A stretch of DNA of 64,000 nucleotides from a virus. The translations under genes and the position numbers were made by a program. Positions 23,427 through 30,768 of this stretch are shown here, piece by piece. The DNA is taken from the IMG/VR virus record IMGVR_UViG_3300020595_000009, positions 62,001-126,000 of that record. One strand, 5' to 3'. The notes beneath the pieces were generated by a model, which worked only from the letters and a program-made list of their open reading frames with translations, did not search any database and was not told where the DNA came from. Positions within the stretch are counted from its first letter, which is position 1; each line of letters begins with the position of its first letter.

Positions 23427-23618
23427 TTACGAAATCAAACCAAGCAACTCTTGAAAGTCCTCGACTCGCCAAAGAGGATAAGCCACCGATCGGATCCCGT
23501 CATCGTCTTCGGCAAAGCCTTGATCGGTGGCGAGCACTTCGATATCGGCAACCAAGCCGGGCTTAAGCTGGCCGCAGTTGTTGATCCATTGGGCGGCTTC
23601 TTGAATAGTGTGTAGCAT
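23427..23618 (-). CDS. Small hypothetical protein
   Basis: 63 residues starting MLHTIQEAAQWINNCGQLKP; AAAGGAAGA ribosome site. The pattern GLVADIEVLATDQGF..AYPLWRVEDFQELL suggests a small SH3-like or beta-grasp domain. Unknown function. Confidence 0.6.
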   Translation of the reverse strand: MLHTIQEAAQWINNCGQLKPGLVADIEVLATDQGFAEDDDGIRSVAYPLWRVEDFQELLGLIS

Positions 23619-23640
23619 TTTCTTCCTTTGTGTTGGGTTC

Positions 23641-23676
23641 ATTAGTTAGACGAATAAGACGAGGATCTTATCCACA
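23641..23676 (-). promoter_or_regulatory. Bipartite ECF-type promoter element, copy 4
   Basis: Identical conserved boxes and spacer; 23 nt before the 63-residue gene. Confidence 0.75.
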
Positions 23677-23682
23677 TAAAGA

Positions 23683-23886
23683 TCAAAGTACGTTGCGATC
23701 TGTCTTATAGAATTTCCACTTGACCGATCCATCTTTCTGGCGAACCTTCTGGATGACCCGATCGTAATCGGTCACCGTCCGCATGTGCATCTTTAATTGA
23801 CGTTCAGCGCCCTTGCCTCGAAAGCTTTTAGTCAGCTGACCGTCTTGATAGAGTTCATATCCAATGGTTCGTTTGGTTCTTTTCAT
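23683..23886 (-). CDS. Small basic protein
   Basis: 67 residues, Lys/Arg-rich (MKRTKRTIGYELYQDGQLTK). A central KMHMRTVTDYDRVIQKVRQK helix. AGAGGAAAG ribosome site. Could bind RNA or a host enzyme; unknown. Confidence 0.65.
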   Translation of the reverse strand: MKRTKRTIGYELYQDGQLTKSFRGKGAERQLKMHMRTVTDYDRVIQKVRQKDGSVKWKFYKTDRNVL

Positions 23887-23908
23887 TTTCTTTCCTCTCG
23901 TGTTGGGT

Positions 23909-24061
23909 TTAAAGCGGCGGCATGCCGTAGTGTTCCGCTTGCCACTCTAGGGATTCGATTTTCTCTACAAGCGCCTGGCGCTCAGCTAGCAGGAGTTCGA
24001 TTATCTTAGCAAGTTCTAGAATGGCGCTCGTTAGCGCCCCCGTGTAGTCTTCTGTAGCCAT
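23909..24061 (-). CDS. Small coiled-coil protein
   Basis: 50 residues: MATEDYTGALTSAILELAKI, then LLLAERQALVEKIESLEW, a heptad helix. GAGGAAC ribosome site and CCCAACATG leader, 22 nt after a bipartite promoter. Confidence 0.6.
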   Translation of the reverse strand: MATEDYTGALTSAILELAKIIELLLAERQALVEKIESLEWQAEHYGMPPL

Positions 24062-24082
24062 AGTTCCTCACATGTTGGGTTC

Positions 24083-24118
24083 ATTAGTTAGACGAACAAC
24101 GGGCGGATCTTATCCACA
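24083..24118 (-). promoter_or_regulatory. Bipartite ECF-type promoter element, copy 5
   Basis: GGATAAGATCC, 10 nt, CGTCTAACTAAT, 22 nt before the 50-residue coiled-coil gene. Confidence 0.75.
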
Positions 24119-24126
24119 TAAAAGCA

Positions 24127-24148
24127 ATAAAAGCGCCCGGCGGGGGCC
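24127..24148 (-). terminator. Possible terminator before copy 5
   Basis: Minus strand GGCCCCCGCCGGGC followed by GCTTTTATTGCTTTT; insulates the element from upstream transcription. Confidence 0.45.
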
Positions 24149-24209
24149 GATTCCTGTAACCTACCGTAACCATTGGGTTTTTCATCTTTTATCATTTTAT
24201 TTCACTTTA

Positions 24210-24245
24210 TGTGGATAAGATCCGGCCTTCGATCGTCTAACTAAT
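24210..24245 (+). promoter_or_regulatory. Bipartite ECF-type promoter element, copy 6 (plus strand)
   Basis: TGTGGATAAGATCC, 10 nt, CGTCTAACTAAT reading rightwards, first of two tandem copies upstream of the only plus-strand gene in the array. Its orientation shows the element follows its gene. Confidence 0.75.
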
Positions 24246-24312
24246 GAGAGACGGGAGAGCGAAGACAAAGCGGCGACGCTAAGTCAACCGAATCGAACTT
24301 TATTTCACTTTA

Positions 24313-24348
24313 TGTGGATAAGATCCGGCGCTCAATCGTCTAACTAAT
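24313..24348 (+). promoter_or_regulatory. Bipartite ECF-type promoter element, copy 7 (plus strand)
   Basis: Second tandem copy, 46 nt before the winged-helix gene. Spacer sequence differs from copy 6 but length is the same. Confidence 0.75.
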
Positions 24349-24393
24349 GTAACGGGGCTCAGCCGCCCTTTCTTTCTACCCACGAGGTAAACA

Positions 24394-24840
24394 ATGGCTA
24401 ATCAGAACTTCAAGGCAATCGCAATGGCTCAACTCGGATACACGCTGCGAGACATTCGCATCGAATCCCGCCGTGAGGAGATTTACGATCTCACCGCTTC
24501 GCTTGCTGCCGAGGCTCGCCGCACTCGTGAGACGGACACCGTTCGTCAATCGACTGTCGCAAGCGTCCTCATGGGCTTTGTCGGCTTCTCAACCGACCCG
24601 GATCAATACGGTCCAACGTGTGCGGACGTTCATAACGTCCTGCTCGAAGGTGGTGCGAACATCAAGCGCAATGCGGTTGCACAGCACCTCGCCAAGCTCA
24701 AGGCTGGCGGCTTCATTGACTCGGCTCGCAAGATGGAATGCGAACCGGGCAAGCGAGGAGCGCCTCCGGTGTTCTTCTTCCTGACCTCAAGCGAGGATGC
24801 ATTCGCTTCGGTCCTCTCCGGCGAGACGGTCGCCAAGTAA
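24394..24840 (+). CDS. Winged-helix DNA-binding protein
   Basis: 148 residues. Residues 70-135 (CADVHNVLLEGGANIKRNAVAQHLAKLKAGGFIDSAR.. then KRGAPPVFFFLT) form helix-turn-helix plus a beta wing, like ArsR/MarR-type repressors. Noticeably more GC-rich than the neighbours, possibly a recent acquisition. Two tandem bipartite promoters and a strong terminator make it an independent unit; a regulator of host or phage transcription is likely. Confidence 0.7.
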   Translation: MANQNFKAIAMAQLGYTLRDIRIESRREEIYDLTASLAAEARRTRETDTVRQSTVASVLMGFVGFSTDPDQYGPTCADVHNVLLEGGANIKRNAVAQHLAKLKAGGFIDSARKMECEPGKRGAPPVFFFLTSSEDAFASVLSGETVAK

Positions 24841-24848
24841 GGCGGCTC

Positions 24849-24869
24849 GGGGGCTTCGGCCCCCTTTTT
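24849..24869 (+). terminator. Rho-independent terminator
   Basis: GGGGGC TTCG GCCCCC and five T, 8 nt after the winged-helix stop. Confidence 0.95.
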
Positions 24870-24900
24870 GCTTTTCCCCTAAATTTTTTGAAGCTTCGCT

Positions 24901-25140
24901 ATGTATGACCTTACCACGGCAGTAATGAACGAACTTGATCAAGAACTTGTCCGACGGTCTGAAGCGACGCAATTGAAACTAGAACAAACGGCCCTGACTG
25001 ACTGCGAGGATGTTGCCGCTGGCTGGTGGAAAGTTGCCTGCCTGGACCGGTCGAATAGGGAGGTTCTGGTTTACGAAGATTGGTGCGATTGTTGCCAAGC
25101 AAGATGGCAGGGCGCTTCGCCGCATTGGACTGAACTCTGA
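24901..25140 (+). CDS. Possible small Cys-containing protein
   Basis: 79 residues, MYDLTTAVMNELDQELVRRS..., with DWCDCCQARW near the end. Coherent composition, but it lies behind a terminator with no evident promoter, and only GAAG as ribosome site. An opposite-strand frame covers the same interval and looks random. Confidence 0.4.
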   Translation: MYDLTTAVMNELDQELVRRSEATQLKLEQTALTDCEDVAAGWWKVACLDRSNREVLVYEDWCDCCQARWQGASPHWTEL

Positions 25141-25520
25141 TCCGATCGGTATAAATAAAAAAACAAAATCGCCAAGCGTCGCTCCGGTGGGGCGGCGTCC
25201 CGGCGGGGGCCGAAAAACCTAAAAACAAAATCGATGGGGGCCTCTCCTATCGTAGTCGGTTTATTCGGCCCCTTATTTGTTTCAATAAGGGGTTTAATTT
25301 TGTTTTATATATATGTTAACGTTTATATAACGTAACGTCTTTGTTTTGTTTTAGTCTTCCCTTACCTTTCCTCTACAGGCTTTCTTGTTATTCTGTTTTG
25401 TTTTATCTGGAATGGTTTTTGGTTTGAACAGGGTTCTCATAACCTCGTGATAAGGGTTCCGAGGTTTTGCTTTGTTTTTATTTTTGTTCTTTGACATTGT
25501 TTTGTTCTCTTTGCCGTTAT
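25141..25520. other. Intergenic region without clear gene
   Basis: About 380 nt. Holds one stable hairpin (25269-25292), several TTTTGTTTTG tracts and an AT stretch near 25305. No ORF of note on either strand. Confidence 0.5.
25269..25292. terminator. Hairpin, probable bidirectional terminator
   Basis: CCCCTTATT/AATAAGGGG with loop TGTTTC; TTTAATTTTG follows on the plus strand. A look-alike with TTTGTTTCAA in the loop is at 28412. Confidence 0.55.
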
Positions 25521-25522
25521 AG

Positions 25523-25596
25523 TACACCCTGCACGATTCGAACGTGCGACCGATTGCTTAGAAGGCAATTGCTCTATCCAGCTGAGCTAAGGGTGC
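25523..25596 (-). tRNA. tRNA-Arg (TCT)
   Basis: Acceptor GCACCCT/AGGGTGT, D-arm AGCTCAGCTGGATAGAGC, anticodon stem ATTGC/GCAAT with loop CTTCTAA, T-arm GCACG TTCGAAT CGTGC. Encoded 3' end is ACTA, not ACCA. Reads AGA. Confidence 0.95.
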
Positions 25597-25611
25597 TTTA
25601 AGTAGTTCTCA

Positions 25612-25782
25612 CTAAAGTTGTTTTACTGTATAGCGTTTTCCACTAACAGGGCTAATCCAATTCCATTCATTATTATCATAAGCCCAAGTTGATTCACGTC
25701 CGGCAATACCTAGCATTGCTTCTTCTACGTCATTGAATCTTGTTTGGAATTCGAAACCATCAATATATACAGCTACTTTCAT
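25612..25782 (-). CDS. Small hypothetical protein
   Basis: 56 residues starting MKVAVYIDGFEFQTRFNDVE, containing ISPVSGKRYTVKQL. Small beta-rich domain. No strong ribosome site. Directly upstream of tRNA-Arg, so probably cotranscribed. Confidence 0.55.
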   Translation of the reverse strand: MKVAVYIDGFEFQTRFNDVEEAMLGIAGRESTWAYDNNEWNWISPVSGKRYTVKQL

Positions 25783-25804
25783 TTTTGTTTGTGTTTAATT
25801 TATT

Positions 25805-26170
25805 TTATAGTTCGACTAGTTTGTATTTCTTTCCGTCGATCTCAATTACTTTGTTTGTGCAAGCTTGAGTTTGATCTCGGTGTTCTTTTTCGGTAAGCCG
25901 TTCGTCGTTTAGGAACCACCATTTTTCTCCGTCGGCATGTTCAACAGCAGGGCCATCTTCACGGTGAAACTTTCCTTCAAGAAACCACATTTTGTCTCCG
26001 CTGGCACACTCAATAGCCGGACCATCTTCACGGTGATACTCTCCGTTTAGCCGCCATTCTTTGGTTCCGTCGGAACACTCTATAGCCGGGCCATCTTCAC
26101 GGTGACGCTTTCCGTTTAGCGACCACGCTTTGGTTCCGTCGGGCCACGCTTTTACATTATATTCAATCAT
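25805..26170 (-). CDS. HREDGPA repeat protein, family A (3 units)
   Basis: 121 residues. N-terminus MIEYNVKAWPDG, then 23-residue MORN-like units (W-x-L-N/E-G-x-x-HREDGPAxE), and the family A tail LTEKEHRDQTQ..VIEIDGKKYKLVEL. First gene of a three-gene run with 1-3 nt gaps. Function unknown; related repeats occur in bacterial YwqK-type proteins and giant viruses. Confidence 0.75.
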   Translation of the reverse strand: MIEYNVKAWPDGTKAWSLNGKRHREDGPAIECSDGTKEWRLNGEYHREDGPAIECASGDKMWFLEGKFHREDGPAVEHADGEKWWFLNDERLTEKEHRDQTQACTNKVIEIDGKKYKLVEL

Positions 26171-26173
26171 TTT

Positions 26174-26470
26174 TTATGCCTCGACAAGTTTGTATTGCTT
26201 TCCGTCAATCTCAATTACTTTGTTTGTGCTAGCTTGAGTTTGTTCTTGGTGTTCTTTTTCGGTAAGCCGCTTTCCGTTTAGAAACCAACATTTGGTTCCG
26301 GTGGCCAACTCAACAGCCGGGCCATCTTCACGGTGCTGCTTTCCGTTTAGACACCACACTTTGGATCCGCTAGCCAACTCAATAGCCGGGCCATCTTCAC
26401 GGTGGTACTTTCCGTTTAGGTACCACACTTTGTGTCCGTTGGACCCCACTTTTACATTATATTCAATCAT
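26174..26470 (-). CDS. HREDGPA repeat protein, family A (2 units)
   Basis: 98 residues from MIEYNVKVGSNG; a longer frame overlaps the upstream gene. Two HREDGPA units and the IEIDGKQYKLVEA tail. Exactly one 23-residue unit shorter than the 121-residue neighbour. Confidence 0.75.
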   Translation of the reverse strand: MIEYNVKVGSNGHKVWYLNGKYHREDGPAIELASGSKVWCLNGKQHREDGPAVELATGTKCWFLNGKRLTEKEHQEQTQASTNKVIEIDGKQYKLVEA

Positions 26471-26471
26471 T

Positions 26472-26906
26472 TTATAGTTCGACAAGTTTGTATTTCTTTC
26501 CGTCGATTTCAATTACTTTATTTGTACATCCTTGAGTTTGTTCTTGGTGTTCTTTTTCGGTAAGTTCCTTTCCGTTTAGCCACCATTCTTTGGTTCCGTT
26601 GGCCAACTCAACAGCTGGGCCACCTTCACGGTGGCGCTTGTTGTTTAGATACCATTCTTTGGATCCGCTTGCAAGCTCACGAGCCGGGCCATCTTCACGG
26701 TGACGCTTTCCGTTTAGATACCACGATTTGTGTCCGTTGGCATCCTCAAAAGCCGGGCCATCTTCACGGTGAAGCTTGTCGTTTAGATACCATTCTTTGT
26801 GTCCGTTGGCATACTCAATAGCCGGGCCATCTTCACGGTGGTAATTTCCGTTTAGAAACCATTTTTTGTCTCCGTTGGGCCACACTTTTACATTATAATC
26901 AATCAT
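26472..26906 (-). CDS. HREDGPA repeat protein, family A (4 units)
   Basis: 144 residues from MIDYNVKVWPNG. Four units, one of them degenerate (HREGGPA), then the family A tail. Again +23 residues relative to the three-unit paralogue. The longer frame upstream overlaps the 94-residue gene and is not used. Confidence 0.75.
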   Translation of the reverse strand: MIDYNVKVWPNGDKKWFLNGNYHREDGPAIEYANGHKEWYLNDKLHREDGPAFEDANGHKSWYLNGKRHREDGPARELASGSKEWYLNNKRHREGGPAVELANGTKEWWLNGKELTEKEHQEQTQGCTNKVIEIDGKKYKLVEL

Positions 26907-26931
26907 TTTTTTGTTTGTACTTGGAATTTCT

Positions 26932-27216
26932 TTAGATAGGCCAGATTGTAATAGTGCCGGGATCATGGAATTCGGCAAAATAGCTATGTTGATCAAGCAA
27001 GTTGGTTAGATCTTTGTGAACGCCGAAATGATAATTATCTGGGTTCCTTGTATAGTAATCGATTAGAAGCAAGCCATCTTTGTTTGTATCGCCGTTTTCA
27101 CCACTAATCCAAATACCTCCTTCTTGACCATTGAATTCTTCGCTTGTTCTCATAAGGGTAATATCAAATTGATCCTCAATAAGATCCATTAGGTTGTCTC
27201 TTTCGGTATTATCCAT
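26932..27216 (-). CDS. Hypothetical protein
   Basis: 94 residues, no known motif; GGIWISGENGDTNKDGLLLI then a HFGVHKDLTNLLDQH helix. Overlaps the upstream gene by 8 nt. Confidence 0.65.
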   Translation of the reverse strand: MDNTERDNLMDLIEDQFDITLMRTSEEFNGQEGGIWISGENGDTNKDGLLLIDYYTRNPDNYHFGVHKDLTNLLDQHSYFAEFHDPGTITIWPI

Positions 27217-27547
27217 TTTTGTTTGTTTCTGGGAAATGTTTTTGAATTGCGTTATGAATTTGTTCGGCGCTAAGTTTGCCGCCGCAGTCGAATCTATCAG
27301 CCTGGAGGATTGTGTTTAGCAGGGTCTTTGCTTCATCTTCATCAATTTGTCTTAGAGCATCAACCCAATACCCAACCCGATCGCCTATAGCTAATTTCTC
27401 TTTATTAGTTTTTTGTTCTTTGCTTTGTTTGTAGATCCAAATTGCAAGCTTGTTTGTTTTATAGAATTCTTGATGTTCTTCCAATTTCCATTTGATCAAG
27501 CATTCAGGAACTTTATCACCAAGGAAGATTTGATCCAGTGTTTTCAT
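27209..27547 (-). CDS. Hypothetical protein
   Basis: 112 residues, mostly helical, with KLAIGDRVGYWVDALRQIDEDEAKTLL centrally (GDRV..W resembles the small SH3-like family). Unknown function. Confidence 0.65.
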   Translation of the reverse strand: MKTLDQIFLGDKVPECLIKWKLEEHQEFYKTNKLAIWIYKQSKEQKTNKEKLAIGDRVGYWVDALRQIDEDEAKTLLNTILQADRFDCGGKLSAEQIHNAIQKHFPETNKNG

Positions 27548-27550
27548 TGT

Positions 27551-27811
27551 TTAGCGCTTTGGAGCATACCTTGGATGAATACAAGCATTAGCATACCTTG
27601 TAGCAATTCCAACATGACATGAAGTTGTTTGAGATACAAAGTGTGGCACTCTATGTTCTAGTGCTACTTTGTTTCCATTCTCGGAAGTAAACCCAATAAG
27701 AAGATTGTATGAATAAAGGTTGCTTCCATCCGTGTGAAGTGAGTGGCGACCATTTCGTGCGCTTTCACTATTAGTCCAAGCGTTGACAACTTGTTCATTT
27801 CTTTTAGCCAT
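27551..27811 (-). CDS. DUF8033-like hypothetical protein
   Basis: 86 residues. VVNAWTNSESARNGRHSLHTDGSNLYSYNLLIG followed by an RxP..S.TTS.H pattern, seen in many phage proteins of unknown function. Follows GGAAAG. Confidence 0.65.
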   Translation of the reverse strand: MAKRNEQVVNAWTNSESARNGRHSLHTDGSNLYSYNLLIGFTSENGNKVALEHRVPHFVSQTTSCHVGIATRYANACIHPRYAPKR

Positions 27812-27841
27812 TTTCTTTCCTTTTTTTGTGGTTTGAAGAAG

Positions 27842-27914
27842 TGGGTTGTGTAGGGCTCGAACCTACGACCAAGAGATTAAAAGTCTCCTGCTCTACCAAC
27901 TGAGCTAACAACCC
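27842..27914 (-). tRNA. tRNA-Lys (TTT)
   Basis: Acceptor GGGTTGT/ACAACCC, D-arm AGCTCAGTTGGTAGAGC, anticodon loop CTTTTAA, T-arm GTAGG TTCGAGC CCTAC. CCA not encoded. Confidence 0.95.
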
Positions 27915-27983
27915 GTTATTTCGTTCCTGAGAGGCAGCGGTCGAAGCACCAAACCACGACGCCGACCGCCGCCCCCCTCTCTC

Positions 27984-28019
27984 ATTAGTTAGACGATCGG
28001 GGGAGGGATCTTATCCACA
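27984..28019 (-). promoter_or_regulatory. Bipartite ECF-type promoter element, copy 8
   Basis: GGATAAGATCC, 10 nt, CGTCTAACTAAT, 70 nt upstream of tRNA-Lys and the genes beyond it. Confidence 0.7.
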
Positions 28020-28130
28020 TAAAATGAAAAAAAACGACCGGCCGGGGTGGTTATTTTCAATTGACGAATAGTTTCAATCGCCGGGGGCCGAGATCTTTCT
28101 TTCAATTCATTTGCATTAATTGGCGTTATT

Positions 28131-28166
28131 TATGGATAAGATCCCTTCTTTATTCGTCTAACTATT
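28131..28166 (+). promoter_or_regulatory. Bipartite ECF-type promoter element, copy 9 (plus strand)
   Basis: Plus-strand GGATAAGATCC, 10 nt, CGTCTAACTATT. It lacks the DnaA-box G (TTATGGATAA), so the sigma-like boxes, not the DnaA box, are what is conserved. No protein gene follows. Confidence 0.65.
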
Positions 28167-28224
28167 GAAGGTGATAAAAGTTTATCTTCCCTGCGGGGCA
28201 TAGTGAACCAACCCCGCTGTTTTA
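28165..28224 (+). ncRNA. Candidate small RNA
   Basis: Transcription from the element at 28131 would start near 28165. The next 60 nt contain hairpin GATAAA/TTTATC and then GCGGGG/CCCCGC (28193-28217) followed by TGTTTT, a terminator. No ORF. This would yield a roughly 60-nt structured RNA. Confidence 0.45.
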
Positions 28225-28284
28225 GGGGGTTTCCGAGATCGCCCTATTTTGGGATTTTGTCTTATTTGACCCTTCTGGAAAGCC

Positions 28285-28313
28285 ATTATAACATATAATT
28301 GTTCTTTTATCAA
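28285..28313 (-). promoter_or_regulatory. Sigma70-like promoter, antisense to small RNA
   Basis: Minus strand TTGATA (28308-28313), 17 nt, TATAAT (28285-28290). It reads leftwards across the candidate small RNA towards tRNA-Lys, with no protein gene in between. Confidence 0.55.
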
Positions 28314-28847
28314 GAATAATGCCTTCAATTGGGCTTTTTTGCCTTTATAAGGATCGCCCGCAGGGGAGCATGAACCTATGGGGGAGTTGCGCTTATCCCC
28401 TCCTCTGTCGGCCCCCTGTTTGTTTCAAATGGGGGGTTTGTTTGTTTATGGGGATGGTCTAACAAGGGGCTTAGATGGCGCTTAGGGGCAGTATACAAGG
28501 GGGTTTGAGGGGTATTGGCGTTTTGGTTTATTCTATACTATTTACTATGTTCTTGATTGGGTAAAATAGGTGTGCTAAGACCCAACCCCTGAGAGAGCCT
28601 TTTTGTTTATAAAGCCTATAGTTCTTTTGGTTATAGGGTTTATTCTTACTAAAGCTTTTATTTAGGTTTATTCCCCCTTTATGGTATTGTTATAGCATAC
28701 TGGGTTTTGTTTTGTTATAAGGATTCTGTTTTGTTTTGTTATTGGATTCTGTTTTGTTTTGTTTTATGTTTCTTTTTTTTGTGGTCTTGGCGAAGTGTGA
28801 AGATTGTGGTTGGCTTGTTGTCAACGGTTAGGCACAACAAACGGGTA
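28314..28847. other. Intergenic region without clear gene
   Basis: About 530 nt. Contains a hairpin at 28412-28436 and, near 28700-28765, three rows of GGATTCTGTTTTGTTTTG-like repeats. The one plus-strand frame (28707-28958) is low complexity and overlaps the parB-like gene, so I do not call it. Confidence 0.5.
28412..28440. terminator. Hairpin with TTTGTTTC loop
   Basis: CCCCC and GGGGGG around TGTTTGTTTCAAAT, then TTTGTTTGTTT on the plus strand; same plan as 25269. Confidence 0.45.
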
Positions 28848-28875
28848 AACCTCCCCTGCGGAAACAGGGGAGGTT
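28848..28875 (-). terminator. Terminator of the ParB-like gene
   Basis: Eleven-pair stem AACCTCCCCTG/CAGGGGAGGTT located 26 nt after the stop codon; TTTACCCGTTTGTTG follows on the minus strand. Confidence 0.7.
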
Positions 28876-28900
28876 CGAGATCAGACTATTATAGTGATTG

Positions 28901-29905
28901 CTACAGTAGTTTTCGTGGCTCCGATTCCGTATTGACAGGCCCACGGTTAATCTTCTGAGGCAGAACCCAAAGTTCAATTAAGTTTGCCTTCCTATGATGG
29001 CTTTTGAAATAGGCGTTAACTTTCTTAACTTCATTCTGCATCTGAATCCTTACGCTGTCAAGTTGTTTGTCTCCGGGGACATTGGCGTAGCCAAACAATT
29101 TGACAGTCGGAATACAACTCATATCCCATGGGCCGGTACCCATTTGATTGATCAAGCTCTTGATAATGCTGATGGGCTTTGCGCTCTTGTCAGCGCCTGT
29201 GATAGTGCCACAAAGAATTTTCTTGTCACTGCTAAATTCTAGACTGGCTTTCCCATCCCAGCTTGGGACTTGAGCCTGCATCGCCTTGAAAGCTGTATCC
29301 TTGTCATATGTTCTAAGTTGTTCGGTTGCCTGGCAATCAAGTAGTTTCAGTGTTCGATTGAGCACGTCTTTCCGACGAGACTTTGCGTTAGATCCTTTCA
29401 ACTCATCCTTAAGCCATTCTTCCATTTGTTTGTTTAGGTCATCAATACTATCCTGGTTTGTTCTGTCGATCTCTCCAAAAATACCTTTCTTGTCCATTGC
29501 TTCATGATATAAGTATTGGGCAATGTCGCCAGGTGTGTTTGGCGTGCAAATGTTCTGCATATGCTGATTCTGCTTATACTGATATGTTGAACGAGCAGAA
29601 CGCCCATCAAACTTAACTACATTTACTTCGATTTCCCGCCACTTGCTTTTTGGGCTGTTGATCTCTGCTTTGTATAACCTGCTCCAAGCAGCATGTCGAT
29701 GGAAGCCATCAACCAAGACTGGTTCTTCGTTGTCATCGAATTCAACAGAAATCTTATTTCTAAGGCCTTCTTCCTTAATACTTGTTTCAAGATCATTGAT
29801 TATCATAGGATCTGCTTGGCCGGTTCCGCTTTGTCGGAACTGCTTTGTGTCATCCACCTTGATATCAGCGAACTTAATTGTCTGTGTGCTCTGGTCTGAA
29901 GCCAT
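28901..29905 (-). CDS. ParB/Srx-domain protein
   Basis: 334 residues from the ATG at 29903-29905, after AAAGGAGAAAG. Residues 10-110 match a ParB N-terminal domain: IKFADIKVDDTKQFR, ETSIKEEGLRNKI and PVLVDGFHRHAAW (the DGxHR motif). The rest is helical with YDKDTAFKAMQAQ and no recognised nuclease motif. Phage ParB-like proteins can be CTPases/nucleases or regulators. Own sigma70-like promoter and terminator, so a single unit. Confidence 0.75.
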   Translation of the reverse strand: MASDQSTQTIKFADIKVDDTKQFRQSGTGQADPMIINDLETSIKEEGLRNKISVEFDDNEEPVLVDGFHRHAAWSRLYKAEINSPKSKWREIEVNVVKFDGRSARSTYQYKQNQHMQNICTPNTPGDIAQYLYHEAMDKKGIFGEIDRTNQDSIDDLNKQMEEWLKDELKGSNAKSRRKDVLNRTLKLLDCQATEQLRTYDKDTAFKAMQAQVPSWDGKASLEFSSDKKILCGTITGADKSAKPISIIKSLINQMGTGPWDMSCIPTVKLFGYANVPGDKQLDSVRIQMQNEVKKVNAYFKSHHRKANLIELWVLPQKINRGPVNTESEPRKLL

Positions 29906-30069
29906 TTTTCTTTCTCCTTTGGGCATGCTCGCCCTGTTAAAAGTTAATTTCGTAAGTTGAAATACTTATCGTTCCTTTTCTGGTACTCTTCCTTCAACTT
30001 ACCTCTCTTCTCGTGATCGATCTACTCTATGTCATATTCTTCATCATACCTCCATTGGTTTATAGTATC

Positions 30070-30098
30070 ATTATAAACTAACCTTGCTGGAAAGTCAA
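30070..30098 (-). promoter_or_regulatory. Sigma70-like promoter of the ParB-like gene
   Basis: TTGACT (30093-30098), 17 nt, TATAAT (30070-30075) on the minus strand, giving a leader of about 160 nt in which I see no gene. Confidence 0.7.
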
Positions 30099-30334
30099 GT
30101 TCTTCTTGTTAGTTCATTACAGAATGCTGGGTATTCCTCTTCATTGTATGGTTGGGTTTTTAGCTTGACTGCTTTACTGTCGCTGCTCACAAGATAGAAG
30201 CAACTGTTGAATGTTTCATTGTTACTCGTAAGCAAGAGGCCATACTCCCAAGCCTCACGGGGATCTGTGAATACTCTTGTTGTTGCGATCTTGATTCCAT
30301 TTCTTCCCATAGCTGTAGTCATAATGTGTGTCAT
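30095..30334 (-). CDS. Small hypothetical protein
   Basis: 79 residues after AAAGGAGAAAG. TTRVFTDPREAWEYGLLLTSN suggests a small alpha/beta fold. The stop overlaps the -35 box of the ParB-like gene promoter. Confidence 0.65.
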   Translation of the reverse strand: MTHIMTTAMGRNGIKIATTRVFTDPREAWEYGLLLTSNNETFNSCFYLVSSDSKAVKLKTQPYNEEEYPAFCNELTRRT

Positions 30335-30403
30335 TCTTTCTCCTTTGGTTTTTCTATTTATTTTTTGTTGATCTTGGTGAAGTGCGAAGAGCCTTGTTTT
30401 CTC

Positions 30404-30766
30404 TTAGTCAAACTCCAAACTGTTTGTTTCACGGTTGTAAAAGCAGTAGATGTTTTTTGCGAGCCATAGATCCACAATGGTTTCCGGATCAACTTCTTCG
30501 TCGTTTAGATACCACCATTTTTCTCCGTTGGAACACTCACAAGCCGGGCCATCTTCACGGTGAAGCTTTCCGTTTAGCCACCACGCTTTGTATCCGTTGG
30601 CCCTCTCAATAGCCGGACCATCTTCACGGTGAAGCTTATCGTTTAGGAACCACTTTTTGGTTCCGTCGGCATCCTCAACAGCCGGACCATCTTCACGGTG
30701 ATGCTTTCCGTTTAGATACCACACTTTGTCTCCGTTGGGATAAGTTTTACATTCAGGTTTATTCAT
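30404..30766 (-). CDS. HREDGPA repeat protein, family B (3 units)
   Basis: 120 residues. Family B start MNKPECKTYPNG, three 23-residue units, and the constant tail ETIVDLWLAKNIYCFYN..NSLEF. Last gene of the first family B run (30404-32930). Confidence 0.75.
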   Translation of the reverse strand: MNKPECKTYPNGDKVWYLNGKHHREDGPAVEDADGTKKWFLNDKLHREDGPAIERANGYKAWWLNGKLHREDGPACECSNGEKWWYLNDEEVDPETIVDLWLAKNIYCFYNRETNSLEFD

Positions 30767-30768
30767 CT

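Noticed and set aside
23005-24348. Replication origin from clustered DnaA boxes
   Set aside because: Boxes are strictly placed and oriented before genes over 34 kb, with a second conserved box; no AT-rich unwinding region accompanies them.
24911-25228. Minus-strand ORF of 105 codons
   Set aside because: Random composition with no start context; overlaps a more plausible plus-strand frame.
28707-28958. Plus-strand ORF, Cys/Phe-rich
   Set aside because: Translated from TTTTG tracts and overlaps the ParB-like gene; composition is not protein-like.
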